From NCBI RefSeq assembly GCF_001483135.1, contig NZ_LNAL01000007.1:372001-436000 (forward strand): DNA of 64,000 bases, read 5' to 3'. The position numbers were made by a program, and so were the translations under genes. Under the pieces are notes generated by a model. The model searched no databases. It saw only the letters and a list, made by a program, of their open reading frames with translations, and was not told where the DNA came from. The stretch's first letter is position 1; every line of letters starts with the position of its first letter. Below are positions 34,489 to 43,837 of this stretch, piece after piece. Source of the DNA: Solirubrum puertoriconensis (GTDB lineage: Bacteria; Bacteroidota; Bacteroidia; Cytophagales; Hymenobacteraceae).

Positions 34489-34857
34489 ATGGACCGACCC
34501 GCTAGCCTTTCCGAACGGCTGCGCTTGGGAGCAGCACAAGCGGCCGACATACCCAACCGGATGTTGGCACAGCCCCCGTACACCGCTGGGTTTGCCGAGG
34601 GGCTCGCCTATATGTTTGCAAATCAGCCGGCTGCGGAAGTGTCCTTGCTTCTGAACGGCTTCTTCCCGGAGGCTGACGAGGTAGACTGTGATTACCTGCT
34701 CGAGGTGCTAGCCCACATCGAAGAAACACGCTACTGCGAGCAAGGCGTGGGCTGTGGCGTAGCGTTTGTGTTTTGGGGCACTGAGTACGCGCCGGTGTGC
34801 ATGGCCGCAGCGCGCGAGTGGGTGGCGGTTAAGCGTGCAGCGCTCGGCCAAACCTGA
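34489..34857 (+). CDS. Hypothetical protein
   Basis: 122 residues, soluble and mildly acidic, with GFAEGLAYMFANQPAAEVSLLLNGFFPEADEVD and three Cys in the C-terminal third (CEQGVGCG, VCM). No signal peptide and no recognised family. It converges on the gene at 34880 with 22 bp between stops. Base use is like the neighbours. Confidence 0.55.
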   Translation: MDRPASLSERLRLGAAQAADIPNRMLAQPPYTAGFAEGLAYMFANQPAAEVSLLLNGFFPEADEVDCDYLLEVLAHIEETRYCEQGVGCGVAFVFWGTEYAPVCMAAAREWVAVKRAALGQT

Positions 34858-34879
34858 GCCGCAATAGCCAAGATGAAAT

Positions 34880-35335
34880 TCAGGCCGCTTGCAGGTCGTC
34901 TTCGCGGTAACAATCCCAGTAACCATCGTTCAGGCGGTACACGTTTACGCGGTGCACCAAGCCGGTAGCCGGATGGCGTTCTTTTACCTGCCCGCGCCAA
35001 ATAATGCGGTGGGTGCTGTTGTTGTATGCGGCTTGCACGGCTTGCCCTAGGTCGAAAGCAAACGTTGCAGCTGAGGGGTAGTAAAACGTAAGCCCAATGG
35101 CCCCGTTATCGTCGGTAATAGTGGCTGGTTCGGGCTGGGGGCTGAGGCAAGATGTTTCGTGCCAGCCCAGTGGCTCGCCGCACACCCCGCACAGCATGGC
35201 ATCGGCAGCGGCTTCGGGTACCGTAGCTGCAGACGGCGGGCCGAAAGGAATTTCCATGCCGAAATCTGCCGTTTCGTCCAGGACTAGTTCCGCTTCAAAC
35301 ACGCCCGACGACTGGAACTTGGATGCGTTAGCCAT
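34880..35335 (-). CDS. Hypothetical protein with Cys/His cluster
   Basis: 151 residues. A CGVCGEPLGWHETSC cluster (residues 49-63) could bind zinc. The C-terminal half (HRIIWRGQVKERHPATGLVHRVNVYRLNDGYWDC) repeats short aromatic-basic segments, suggesting a small beta domain. No family recognised. The ATG at 35335 begins MANASKFQSSGVF. Confidence 0.6.
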   Translation of the reverse strand: MANASKFQSSGVFEAELVLDETADFGMEIPFGPPSAATVPEAAADAMLCGVCGEPLGWHETSCLSPQPEPATITDDNGAIGLTFYYPSAATFAFDLGQAVQAAYNNSTHRIIWRGQVKERHPATGLVHRVNVYRLNDGYWDCYREDDLQAA

Positions 35336-35609
35336 TGCAGGTTAGCTAAAAATTTAGGCTAATTTATCTGCTGCTAACCTAATTGGCAAAATCCAGCTTT
35401 AGCTAAGCTTGCATGAAGTGTAGCGCAACTCCTCCATGAAGGGTAGCGAGCAGGTATGACCCGAGCAGCATTGCCAAGCCGTCCTGCTTTTTCTAAGGAT
35501 CGAATTACCTAGGTGGCTGGAGCCTCGTTTGCGCAGGAAACAACAGTGGGGGCAGGTGGGCGATGAATGTTATATAGGCTCGTTGTGATACCGCTGAGCA
35601 CATAAGTGG
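35336..35609. other. Intergenic region
   Basis: The gap between 35336 and 35692 is 357 bp. It contains one CCTAGG site near 35508 and the promoter candidate listed next. Nothing else supported. Confidence 0.4.
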
Positions 35610-35640
35610 TTGTTTCCGAAGCTGTAGTTGGCTATCTTTT
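35610..35640 (+). promoter_or_regulatory. Promoter candidate TTG-N20-TATCTTTT
   Basis: TTG at 35610-35612 and TATCTTTT at 35633-35640, one mismatch from TAnnTTTG, 52 bp before the hydrolase ATG. Confidence 0.5.
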
Positions 35641-35692
35641 CAGAAGTTGCTGAGCCGTTATTCCAAATTACCTCGTTATCCCTACTGCTTTC

Positions 35693-36487
35693 ATGAATGT
35701 AGTACAGCGCAACAACGTACATGTACTAGGCAAGGGCGAGCAAACCTTGGTGTTTGTGAATGGTTTCGGCTGCGACCAAACCATGTGGCGGTATTTGCTG
35801 CCCTCGTTTTCGCAGGCGTACAACATGGTTTTGTTTGATCATGTGGGAGCTGGGCTATCGGCTGCCGATGCCTATGTGCCCGAGAGGTATGCCAAGCTGC
35901 AGAGCTACGCCGATGATTTGCTGGAAATCTGCGAACACCTGCGGCTCGAGCAGCCGGTGCTAGTTGGCCATTCGGTTGGGGCCATGATTGGTGCCTTAGC
36001 TACAATCACGCGCCCGGAGCTATTCAAGCAGGCCATCTTGATTGGTGCTTCGCCGTGCTACATGAACCTGAACGGCTATTACGGCGGCTTTGAGCGTGCC
36101 GACTTGGAAGCCATGTTGGAGTTTATGGAGCGCGACTATGTAAGTTGGGCCGATACGTTCGGCCCATTCATCATGGGCGCACCCGATCGGCCTTCGTTGG
36201 CCGCCGAACTTACGCACAGCCTCTGCCAAACCAACCCCGTCATTGCCCGGCAGTTTGCGCGCGTCACGTTTCTGTCTGATAACCGGCAGGATGTGGGGCA
36301 AATACCCGTGCCGTGCCTGCTGTTGCAATGCGAGCAGGATTTGATTGCGCCACCCGAGGTAGGCAATTTTCTGCAGGCCAACATACCGGCCTCGCAACTG
36401 GTAACGCTACCAGTCTCAGGCCACTGCCCACAACTCAGCGCCCCCGCCGAAACTGCGCAGGCCATGGAGTTATACTTGGCGGCCTAG
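35693..36487 (+). CDS. Alpha/beta hydrolase, RsbQ-like
   Basis: 264 residues. Catalytic serine Ser94 in VGHSVGAMIG, aspartate in LLLQCEQDLIAP, histidine in VSGHCPQLSAP. The opening VLGKGEQTLVFVNGFGCDQTMWR and the HVGAGLS loop match RsbQ of Bacillus and the related plant KAI2/D14 receptors, which hydrolyse and sense small hydrophobic ligands. RsbQ works with the PAS-phosphatase RsbP; no such partner lies nearby, so the signalling role is not supported here. Confidence 0.87.
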   Translation: MNVVQRNNVHVLGKGEQTLVFVNGFGCDQTMWRYLLPSFSQAYNMVLFDHVGAGLSAADAYVPERYAKLQSYADDLLEICEHLRLEQPVLVGHSVGAMIGALATITRPELFKQAILIGASPCYMNLNGYYGGFERADLEAMLEFMERDYVSWADTFGPFIMGAPDRPSLAAELTHSLCQTNPVIARQFARVTFLSDNRQDVGQIPVPCLLLQCEQDLIAPPEVGNFLQANIPASQLVTLPVSGHCPQLSAPAETAQAMELYLAA

Positions 36488-36592
36488 GTGCCCCCGGCCG
36501 ATGGGATAGGAGGCAGCACCAACAGCTATCCTCCGGAAAAGCACTTGGCCTGGACTTTGCACCCGGCCCGGTTGCAACACTCCTCCATCGAC

Positions 36593-37123
36593 ATGAAATC
36601 TCCTTTTCTGCTGCTTGCCGCCGGCTTAATGCTGGCCCCGGTACCTGCGGCCCTCGCCCAAGGGCCCGGCAACCACAAAGACAAAAAAGAATACAAAGGC
36701 GGGAAGGACAAGGAGTACAAGGATGGAGATGACGAGGATCGGGACGACGACGATGACGACCGGGGTTACGAAAGGCGCGACAACGGCCGCTACTCTAACC
36801 GCAAAGGCTCGGTCGGGGGCATTTTGGGGCGCGTTATATTTCCGCCAACCGGCAGTGGTGGGCCACGCCGCCTAGAGGGCGTGCCCCGCGGCCACTACCC
36901 GCCGCCGGGCCAGTGCCGCATTTGGTACCCCAACCGCCCGCCCGGGCACCAGCCGCCGCCCACCGACTGCCGAAGCCTCATTGGCCGGCGCCTCGAGCCG
37001 GGAGCATTTATATTGCACGGCAACCAAGCTTACGATGCCGAGTATGATTGGCGCGCTGAAGAGCGCCGCCGCCCCGGCAGTGTAGTGCAGGACGTTCTGG
37101 ATATCCTGTTTCCCAGGAGCTAA
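36593..37123 (+). CDS. Secreted acidic/basic protein with PPGQCRIWYP motif
   Basis: 176 residues. Signal peptide MKSPFLLLAAGLMLAPVPAALA, then a Lys/Asp-rich stretch with a run of DDDDDD (about residues 30-65), then VPRGHYPPPGQCRIWYPNRPPGHQPPPTDC, a short motif seen in exported proteins of several bacterial phyla but without known function, then a C-terminal helix. The ATG at 36593 is chosen because it opens the signal peptide; the frame is open 105 bp further upstream. The two Cys in the motif could form a disulfide. Confidence 0.75.
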   Translation: MKSPFLLLAAGLMLAPVPAALAQGPGNHKDKKEYKGGKDKEYKDGDDEDRDDDDDDRGYERRDNGRYSNRKGSVGGILGRVIFPPTGSGGPRRLEGVPRGHYPPPGQCRIWYPNRPPGHQPPPTDCRSLIGRRLEPGAFILHGNQAYDAEYDWRAEERRRPGSVVQDVLDILFPRS

Positions 37124-37130
37124 GCACATC

Positions 37131-37181
37131 CAACGGCAACGGCCGCCTGCTACACCATGTAGCAGGCGGCCGTTGCCGTTG
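37131..37181. terminator. 24-bp perfect hairpin between convergent genes
   Basis: Arms 37131-37154 and 37158-37181 are fully complementary with a 3-nt loop. An A-run follows on the plus strand and no T-run is present on either exit side, so efficiency is uncertain, but the position between convergent stops fits a terminator. Confidence 0.75.
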
Positions 37182-37198
37182 AAAAAAGCGGAGAATAA

Positions 37199-37756
37199 TT
37201 AATCGTCCCAATCCCTTCTTTCCTTCCGCTTCTCTTTCCATTTCTTGCCGCGTTCGCGCTGGTACTCTTCGTGGCGTTTGGCTTCTTCGCGCAGCCACTC
37301 TTCCTCTTTTTTGCGCCGCTCATGCGCTTTTTCGGCTTGCTTTCTGTCGTACTCGTTGGCCTCGTCGCGGTCGTCGCCTAGGAAATCGGCTAGCACGGCC
37401 CGAACTTGCTCAACGCTAGGCGCGTATTCGCGTGCCTTGTTGCTCTTGCCCGGCGAGGCAAGGGCCAAGCCATTGGCAGCCGATAATACAGTTACGGGGT
37501 TGCCTTTCAAGTCGCAGCCTTGGCCTTCCCGGAGCTCGGTGCGTTGGCCTGTGGCACTTACCACAAAACCATCTTTGGTGATGATGGAACCGTTGGGCAA
37601 TACTACGTCGTGCTGCATTGGGCGCAGCTGGCCATTGCGCAGCACATGCATTTGTCCGTTGCGCCGCTGAAAACCATCGTTGTTGGTGCGTTGCCCAACT
37701 GCCGAGCCCGCCGTAAGCAGAAACAAGCCGACGCTGAGCAGCAAAAGTTTGCCCAT
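37199..37756 (-). CDS. DUF6799-domain secreted protein
   Basis: 185 residues from the ATG at 37756. Signal peptide MGKLLLLSVGLFLLTAGSAVG, then a beta-hairpin region with repeats of the form DGF...NGQ (GFQRRNGQMHVLRNGQLRPM; VVLPNGSIITKDGFVVSATGQ), matching DUF6799. The C-terminal third is a highly charged Glu/Lys/Arg helix (EKAHERRKKEEEWLREEAKR), probably coiled coil, ending ERRDWDD. Function unknown. Confidence 0.75.
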   Translation of the reverse strand: MGKLLLLSVGLFLLTAGSAVGQRTNNDGFQRRNGQMHVLRNGQLRPMQHDVVLPNGSIITKDGFVVSATGQRTELREGQGCDLKGNPVTVLSAANGLALASPGKSNKAREYAPSVEQVRAVLADFLGDDRDEANEYDRKQAEKAHERRKKEEEWLREEAKRHEEYQRERGKKWKEKRKERRDWDD

Positions 37757-37897
37757 AGGAGAGAGGTAAACTGGTATCTGAAGCTGCATAGATAGCAGCA
37801 AATACAAAGCCAGCCCCAGCTTTAGCACCTAATTAAGGGGCCTAGGTTGCGGCTGGCTTTGGTAATCAAACCTTAAGCGGTACTGCGAAAAACCGGG

Positions 37898-38866
37898 TTA
37901 GTGTAGCGGCCGCTTTTTCACCATGCCGCCGCGGGTATCGCGTACGCTGTGCATCACCACGAAGGCTTGCCGGTCGATTATTTCAATGGCGTCGATGAGC
38001 TGCGTTACCTCCAGGCGCGTTACCACCGTAAACACAATGTCGATGCCTTGGTTTTGGTGGCCGTGCGAGCCGTAGCCACGCTTGCCTGCGTACACGGTTG
38101 CGCCGCGGCCCAACTGCTCCGTAACCATGATCCGAATGGCCTCGCTGCGCGACGAGATGATGGTGACGCCGGTATACTCCTCAATGCCTTCGATGATAAA
38201 ATCGACGGTTTTGGCGGCCGATAGATAGGCCAAAATGGAGTACAGCGCCGTTTCGACGGAGAGCAGCAAGGCCGCCGCCGCGAAGATTACCAGGTTGATG
38301 CAAAGGATAATGTCGCCGACACTTAGAGGCGTTTTCTTGCTGAGGTACACGGCCAGCACCTCGGTGCCATCGAGCACGGCACCGCCGCGTACTGCCAGGC
38401 CAATGCCAGCACCTAGGAAGAAGCCGCCGAATACGGCAATCAGAAGTTTATCCTGCGTGGGCGTGGGAAAGCTGACCACCAGTAGCACCAGCGCCAAGCC
38501 AAGAATAGTGACGAGGGTTTTGATGGCGAAAACCCGGCCTAGCTGGTAGTACCCCATGATGATGAAGGGCACGTTGATAAGCACAATCAGCACCGAAAGC
38601 GAAACTCCCGAAAGCTGATTGACGAGCAACGAAATACCCGTTACACCACCGTCGATGAAGTCGTTGGGTAGCAGAAAGCCTTTCAGGCCGAAAGCAGCCG
38701 AAAACACCCCGGCTACCAACATCAGCAGCTGCACTACCTGGCGCCGAAACCACGGGCGCGAAACCAAATACCCCCATTGAATGGGTGGCGAAGATGAAGA
38801 TGCTGGCGCGAGCTGCCCCTGGCGTTGCTGCCGGAGGCGCTGCAGTAATAATTGCTGAATCAGCAT
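37898..38866 (-). CDS. YitT family membrane protein
   Basis: 322 residues. Five or six helices in the N-terminal YitT domain (LLMLVAGVFSAAFGLKGFLLPNDFIDGGVTG is diagnostic, split over residues 48-79), followed by a cytoplasmic DUF2179 domain (GVTIISSRSEAIRIMV; GIDIVFTVVTRLEVTQLIDAI). Function is not established in the family. A long-loop stem around 37807-37860 (AAAGCCAGCC / GGCTGGCTTT) may terminate it. Confidence 0.88.
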   Translation of the reverse strand: MLIQQLLLQRLRQQRQGQLAPASSSSPPIQWGYLVSRPWFRRQVVQLLMLVAGVFSAAFGLKGFLLPNDFIDGGVTGISLLVNQLSGVSLSVLIVLINVPFIIMGYYQLGRVFAIKTLVTILGLALVLLVVSFPTPTQDKLLIAVFGGFFLGAGIGLAVRGGAVLDGTEVLAVYLSKKTPLSVGDIILCINLVIFAAAALLLSVETALYSILAYLSAAKTVDFIIEGIEEYTGVTIISSRSEAIRIMVTEQLGRGATVYAGKRGYGSHGHQNQGIDIVFTVVTRLEVTQLIDAIEIIDRQAFVVMHSVRDTRGGMVKKRPLH

Positions 38867-39042
38867 GAGCTAGGAAGGAGAACCACGCACCGCTTGGGCA
38901 CGCACTGCCCTGCCGCTACCTAGGGCAAGCTGCGCCAGTAGAAGCCGGGAGTGCACGAGCGGGTGCGGGGAGGTAAAACCATTGCAACAGAGCCGCACAC
39001 CAGCCTACGGCAGTGCTGCGGCAAACCATTTGGCTAGCCTAC

Positions 39043-39432
39043 CTAGGGCGCATTAGGAAAAACAAAGGACCGCAGCAACCGCGACCGGTGGAAAGCTGGC
39101 ACGGCCGCCACGCCGAGCTGCACCTCGGGTATAAGTACCTCCCACAGCAGCCTGTGTAGCAAAGGCATAGGCTGCAGTGTGGGCAGCCACGGCAGCTTGC
39201 GCTCGGGCAGGGGCAGCGTAAGTCGCTGGCTGCCCTGGGCAATGTCGTGCCGCAAGTAGTCGTGCTGATGCACTGCTTGGCGGCGCTGCGACCTGTGGTG
39301 CGGGCGAAACACGGCGTTGCCACTGGCCACAGTAGGTTGCTCGGCCAACCCCCGCTGGGGCGACGCGCTCATGAACATGGCAACTAACCAGGTCCAGCAG
39401 AGGGCAAATGTGGCAGAACGAACCAAACGCAC
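39043..39432 (-). CDS. Putative exported protein of unknown function
   Basis: About 129 residues if a GTG at 39432 is used, giving a signal-like N-terminus (RLVRSATFALCWTWLVAMFMSA). A TTG at 39501 opens the frame further upstream. The mature part has no cysteine and is rich in Pro, Leu and Arg. No family recognised and no ATG before the hydrophobic stretch, so both start and reality are uncertain. Confidence 0.42.
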   Translation of the reverse strand: MRLVRSATFALCWTWLVAMFMSASPQRGLAEQPTVASGNAVFRPHHRSQRRQAVHQHDYLRHDIAQGSQRLTLPLPERKLPWLPTLQPMPLLHRLLWEVLIPEVQLGVAAVPAFHRSRLLRSFVFPNAP

Positions 39433-39686
39433 GGTATTCAAAACAACTACAAACTGCCGGATTTGTCTTGCTGCCACCAAGGCTATGTACCTAGGTCGCA
39501 ATCTGAACAGCAGCGACCAGGAAGGAAATGCAAGGCAATATTTTTACCTAACGGTAAGTTAAGTCCTGTTTTATATCAGATTAAAAATATAATAATCCGT
39601 ACATTCAGCACCGGCGGCGGTACATGCGGCTTCAGCGTGCACCCGTCACCGGCGCTGGCCTAACCCATTACTCACGTACCACCGCT

Positions 39687-41087
39687 ATGAAAAAACTGTT
39701 ACTCTCGCTGGCTTGTGCATTGCTTACCAGCGTAGCTGCGCTAGGGCAAGGCACCAATCCATTTTGGCTGGCCCAGAACTTTGGCGCCAACGCTGTACCG
39801 GCCAACTACCTCGTAGAGCAGGTTAAGGCAGTAAATGCTTCAACGGTATGGGTGCTCGTTAGCGAAAACGTGGAGGAGCCCATCGTGAACCGCTACGCCC
39901 GCACCACCGACGGGGGCAACACTTGGACGGGCGGCCTAATCACCGGCTTGCCGGCTGGCTTGAGTGTAGCCAACATCACGGCCGTTGACGCCAACACGGC
40001 ATGGATTGCGGCTTACCCGGTTGCGCAGTCGGCCACTGCGCCCGGCATCTACAAAACCACCAACGGGGGCCAATCCTGGACGCGGCAAGCCACCGCTACC
40101 TTTACCGGCGACGATGCTTATCCGGATGTGGTTCACTTTTTCGATGCCAACAACGGTGTGGCGTTTGGCGACCCTAACCCGGCCGGCGCCGGGGCGCAGT
40201 TTGAGATGTACACGACTGTTGATGGTGGTACCACCTGGACGCGCCTCAACAACGCCCCAACCTCAGCTAATGCCGCCGAATTTGGCATGCCCGGTACTCA
40301 CTTTGTGCTGGGTAACACCATTTGGGTCAGTACTTTCAGCGCAAACAACACCGGTGCTCGGTTGCTGAAATCGACCGACCGCGGCCTCACCTGGACGGCT
40401 TCTGCAACGCCCATACCCAATGCCATTCTCAACATTGCTTTCACGGATGCGCAACGCGGGCTGCTCAATTCGGGCTTTACCTTGGCTAGCACCAACGACG
40501 GCGGCGCCACCAATACTGCTCTCACGTACAACGGGCCACTGCGTGTGTTTGGGCTTGATGCCGTACCGGGCTTGCCCAACACCTACATCAGCGTAGGCCA
40601 AAACGTACGCCAGGCTAGCAGCATCAACGATTACGGTAGCTCTATCTCGCGCGACGGCGGCGCTACCTGGACGAACATGGACATCGGCAAGTATCAATTT
40701 GAGGTTGATATGCTTAGCCCATCCGTTGGTTACACAGGAGGTTACACAGGCACAGCCGGTAGTGCCAGCACGGGGGGCATGTTCAAGCTGAACTCCGTGA
40801 TTTCCTCAACCCGCGTGAGTGCTGCCACCGATGCGGCCGTCAAAACCTATCCAAACCCGAGCGCCAGTGGCATATTTCAGCTGAGCCTGGGCGAGCCGAA
40901 CCTGCGGGTAAGCCGCTTGCACATAGCCGACGCCCTAGGTCGCGAGGTATACGCGGCCTCGTTGCAGCCCACGGGAGCTACCACGCAGGAGGTACTCATC
41001 GACTTAAGCCAGCATAAGGCCGGCCTGTACAACCTGCAAGTAGAAACCAACAAGGGCACGTTGGTGCGCAAACTCGTGATTCGCTAG
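39687..41087 (+). CDS. Secreted beta-propeller protein with type A T9SS sorting domain
   Basis: 466 residues. Signal peptide MKKLLLSLACALLTSVAALG. The body has repeated Asp-box-like motifs (TTDGGNTWTGG, TTNGGQSWTRQ, TVDGGTTWTRL, STDRGLTWTA, SRDGGATWTNM), like Ycf48/sialidase-type propellers. The C-terminal ~80 residues (VKTYPNPSASGIFQLSL ... HKAGLYNLQVETNKGTLVRKLVIR) are a type A CTD for export by the type IX system. Ligand unknown. The ATG at 39687 is chosen over 21 upstream codons because it starts the signal peptide. Confidence 0.9.
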   Translation: MKKLLLSLACALLTSVAALGQGTNPFWLAQNFGANAVPANYLVEQVKAVNASTVWVLVSENVEEPIVNRYARTTDGGNTWTGGLITGLPAGLSVANITAVDANTAWIAAYPVAQSATAPGIYKTTNGGQSWTRQATATFTGDDAYPDVVHFFDANNGVAFGDPNPAGAGAQFEMYTTVDGGTTWTRLNNAPTSANAAEFGMPGTHFVLGNTIWVSTFSANNTGARLLKSTDRGLTWTASATPIPNAILNIAFTDAQRGLLNSGFTLASTNDGGATNTALTYNGPLRVFGLDAVPGLPNTYISVGQNVRQASSINDYGSSISRDGGATWTNMDIGKYQFEVDMLSPSVGYTGGYTGTAGSASTGGMFKLNSVISSTRVSAATDAAVKTYPNPSASGIFQLSLGEPNLRVSRLHIADALGREVYAASLQPTGATTQEVLIDLSQHKAGLYNLQVETNKGTLVRKLVIR

Positions 41088-41188
41088 CAACTGAGGTTGC
41101 TTCAAGTGGGTTGTACCTAGGCTTTGCAGTGTATTTCAGCCCACTAAGCTTTCCTGTAGCCAATGCACTCCAACGCCCCAATACACAG

Positions 41189-41225
41189 GCCGCTCCGGGT
41201 AATCCGGGGCGGCTTTTATTTTTGG
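41189..41225 (+). terminator. Terminator of the T9SS cargo gene
   Basis: GCCGCTCCGG-gtaat-CCGGGGCGGC followed by TTTTATTTTT. Confidence 0.88.
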
Positions 41226-41311
41226 CTTTTTCTGGCCGGAAAACCCTGTTAAATCTAGTAAAAAAGGGATGTTTCGGTATCTTCGCGTGTTATACAGGAG
41301 CTGAACTTTAA

Positions 41312-43297
<1,986 letters not shown>

Positions 43298-43310
43298 GCA
43301 CCCCGCAACC

Positions 43311-43339
43311 AAAAAAGCCCGCCTTGCGCGGGCTTTTTT
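43311..43339 (+). terminator. Terminator of gyrB
   Basis: AAAAAAGCCCGC-cttgc-GCGGGCTTTTTT, 12-bp arms with the T-run forming part of the stem. Confidence 0.93.
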
Positions 43340-43405
43340 GTTGGGCGTTCGGCATGCCGACTAAATCACTGGCAGCCTAAAGCGGCTGCAACCGTAACAA
43401 GCACA

Positions 43406-43783
43406 ATGCGACAACTTATTTCATCTGACTCACCCTGGGAGGACTTCGTTGGTTACTCCCGAGCTGTACGCGTTGGCAACGTAGTAGAAGTAGCCGGAAC
43501 CACCGCCCAAGATGGCAGCAGCATTACCGGCGGCGATGTGTATTCGCAAACCAAGCGCATTCTGGAGAAGATCAAGGACGCTCTGGCCGAGGCCGGTGCA
43601 ACCATGGAGCAAGTAGTGCGCACGCGCATTTATATCACCGATATCCGGCGCTGGGAAGATGTAGGCCGGGCGCACGGCGAGGTGTTTCAAACCATTCGGC
43701 CGGCCTCAACCATGGTGGAGGTAAGCGCCCTTATCGATCCGCGCCTGCAGGTAGAAATTGAAGCCACGGCCATTATTTCGTAA
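43406..43783 (+). CDS. RidA/YjgF family protein
   Basis: 125 residues. VEVAGTTAQDG, RIYITDIRRWEDVGRAHGEVF and PASTMVEVSALIDPRLQVEIEATAI match the Rid family, trimeric enamine/imine deaminases; the late Arg (in DPRLQVEIEA) fits the active arginine site of RidA. It starts 54 bp before ppk's region and may be expressed separately after the gyrB terminator. Substrate class by family only. Confidence 0.88.
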   Translation: MRQLISSDSPWEDFVGYSRAVRVGNVVEVAGTTAQDGSSITGGDVYSQTKRILEKIKDALAEAGATMEQVVRTRIYITDIRRWEDVGRAHGEVFQTIRPASTMVEVSALIDPRLQVEIEATAIIS

Positions 43784-43837
43784 CTCTGCGTAACTCCGTA
43801 CCGCCTAGCCCGAATACGCAGGTAGGATTACTACTTT

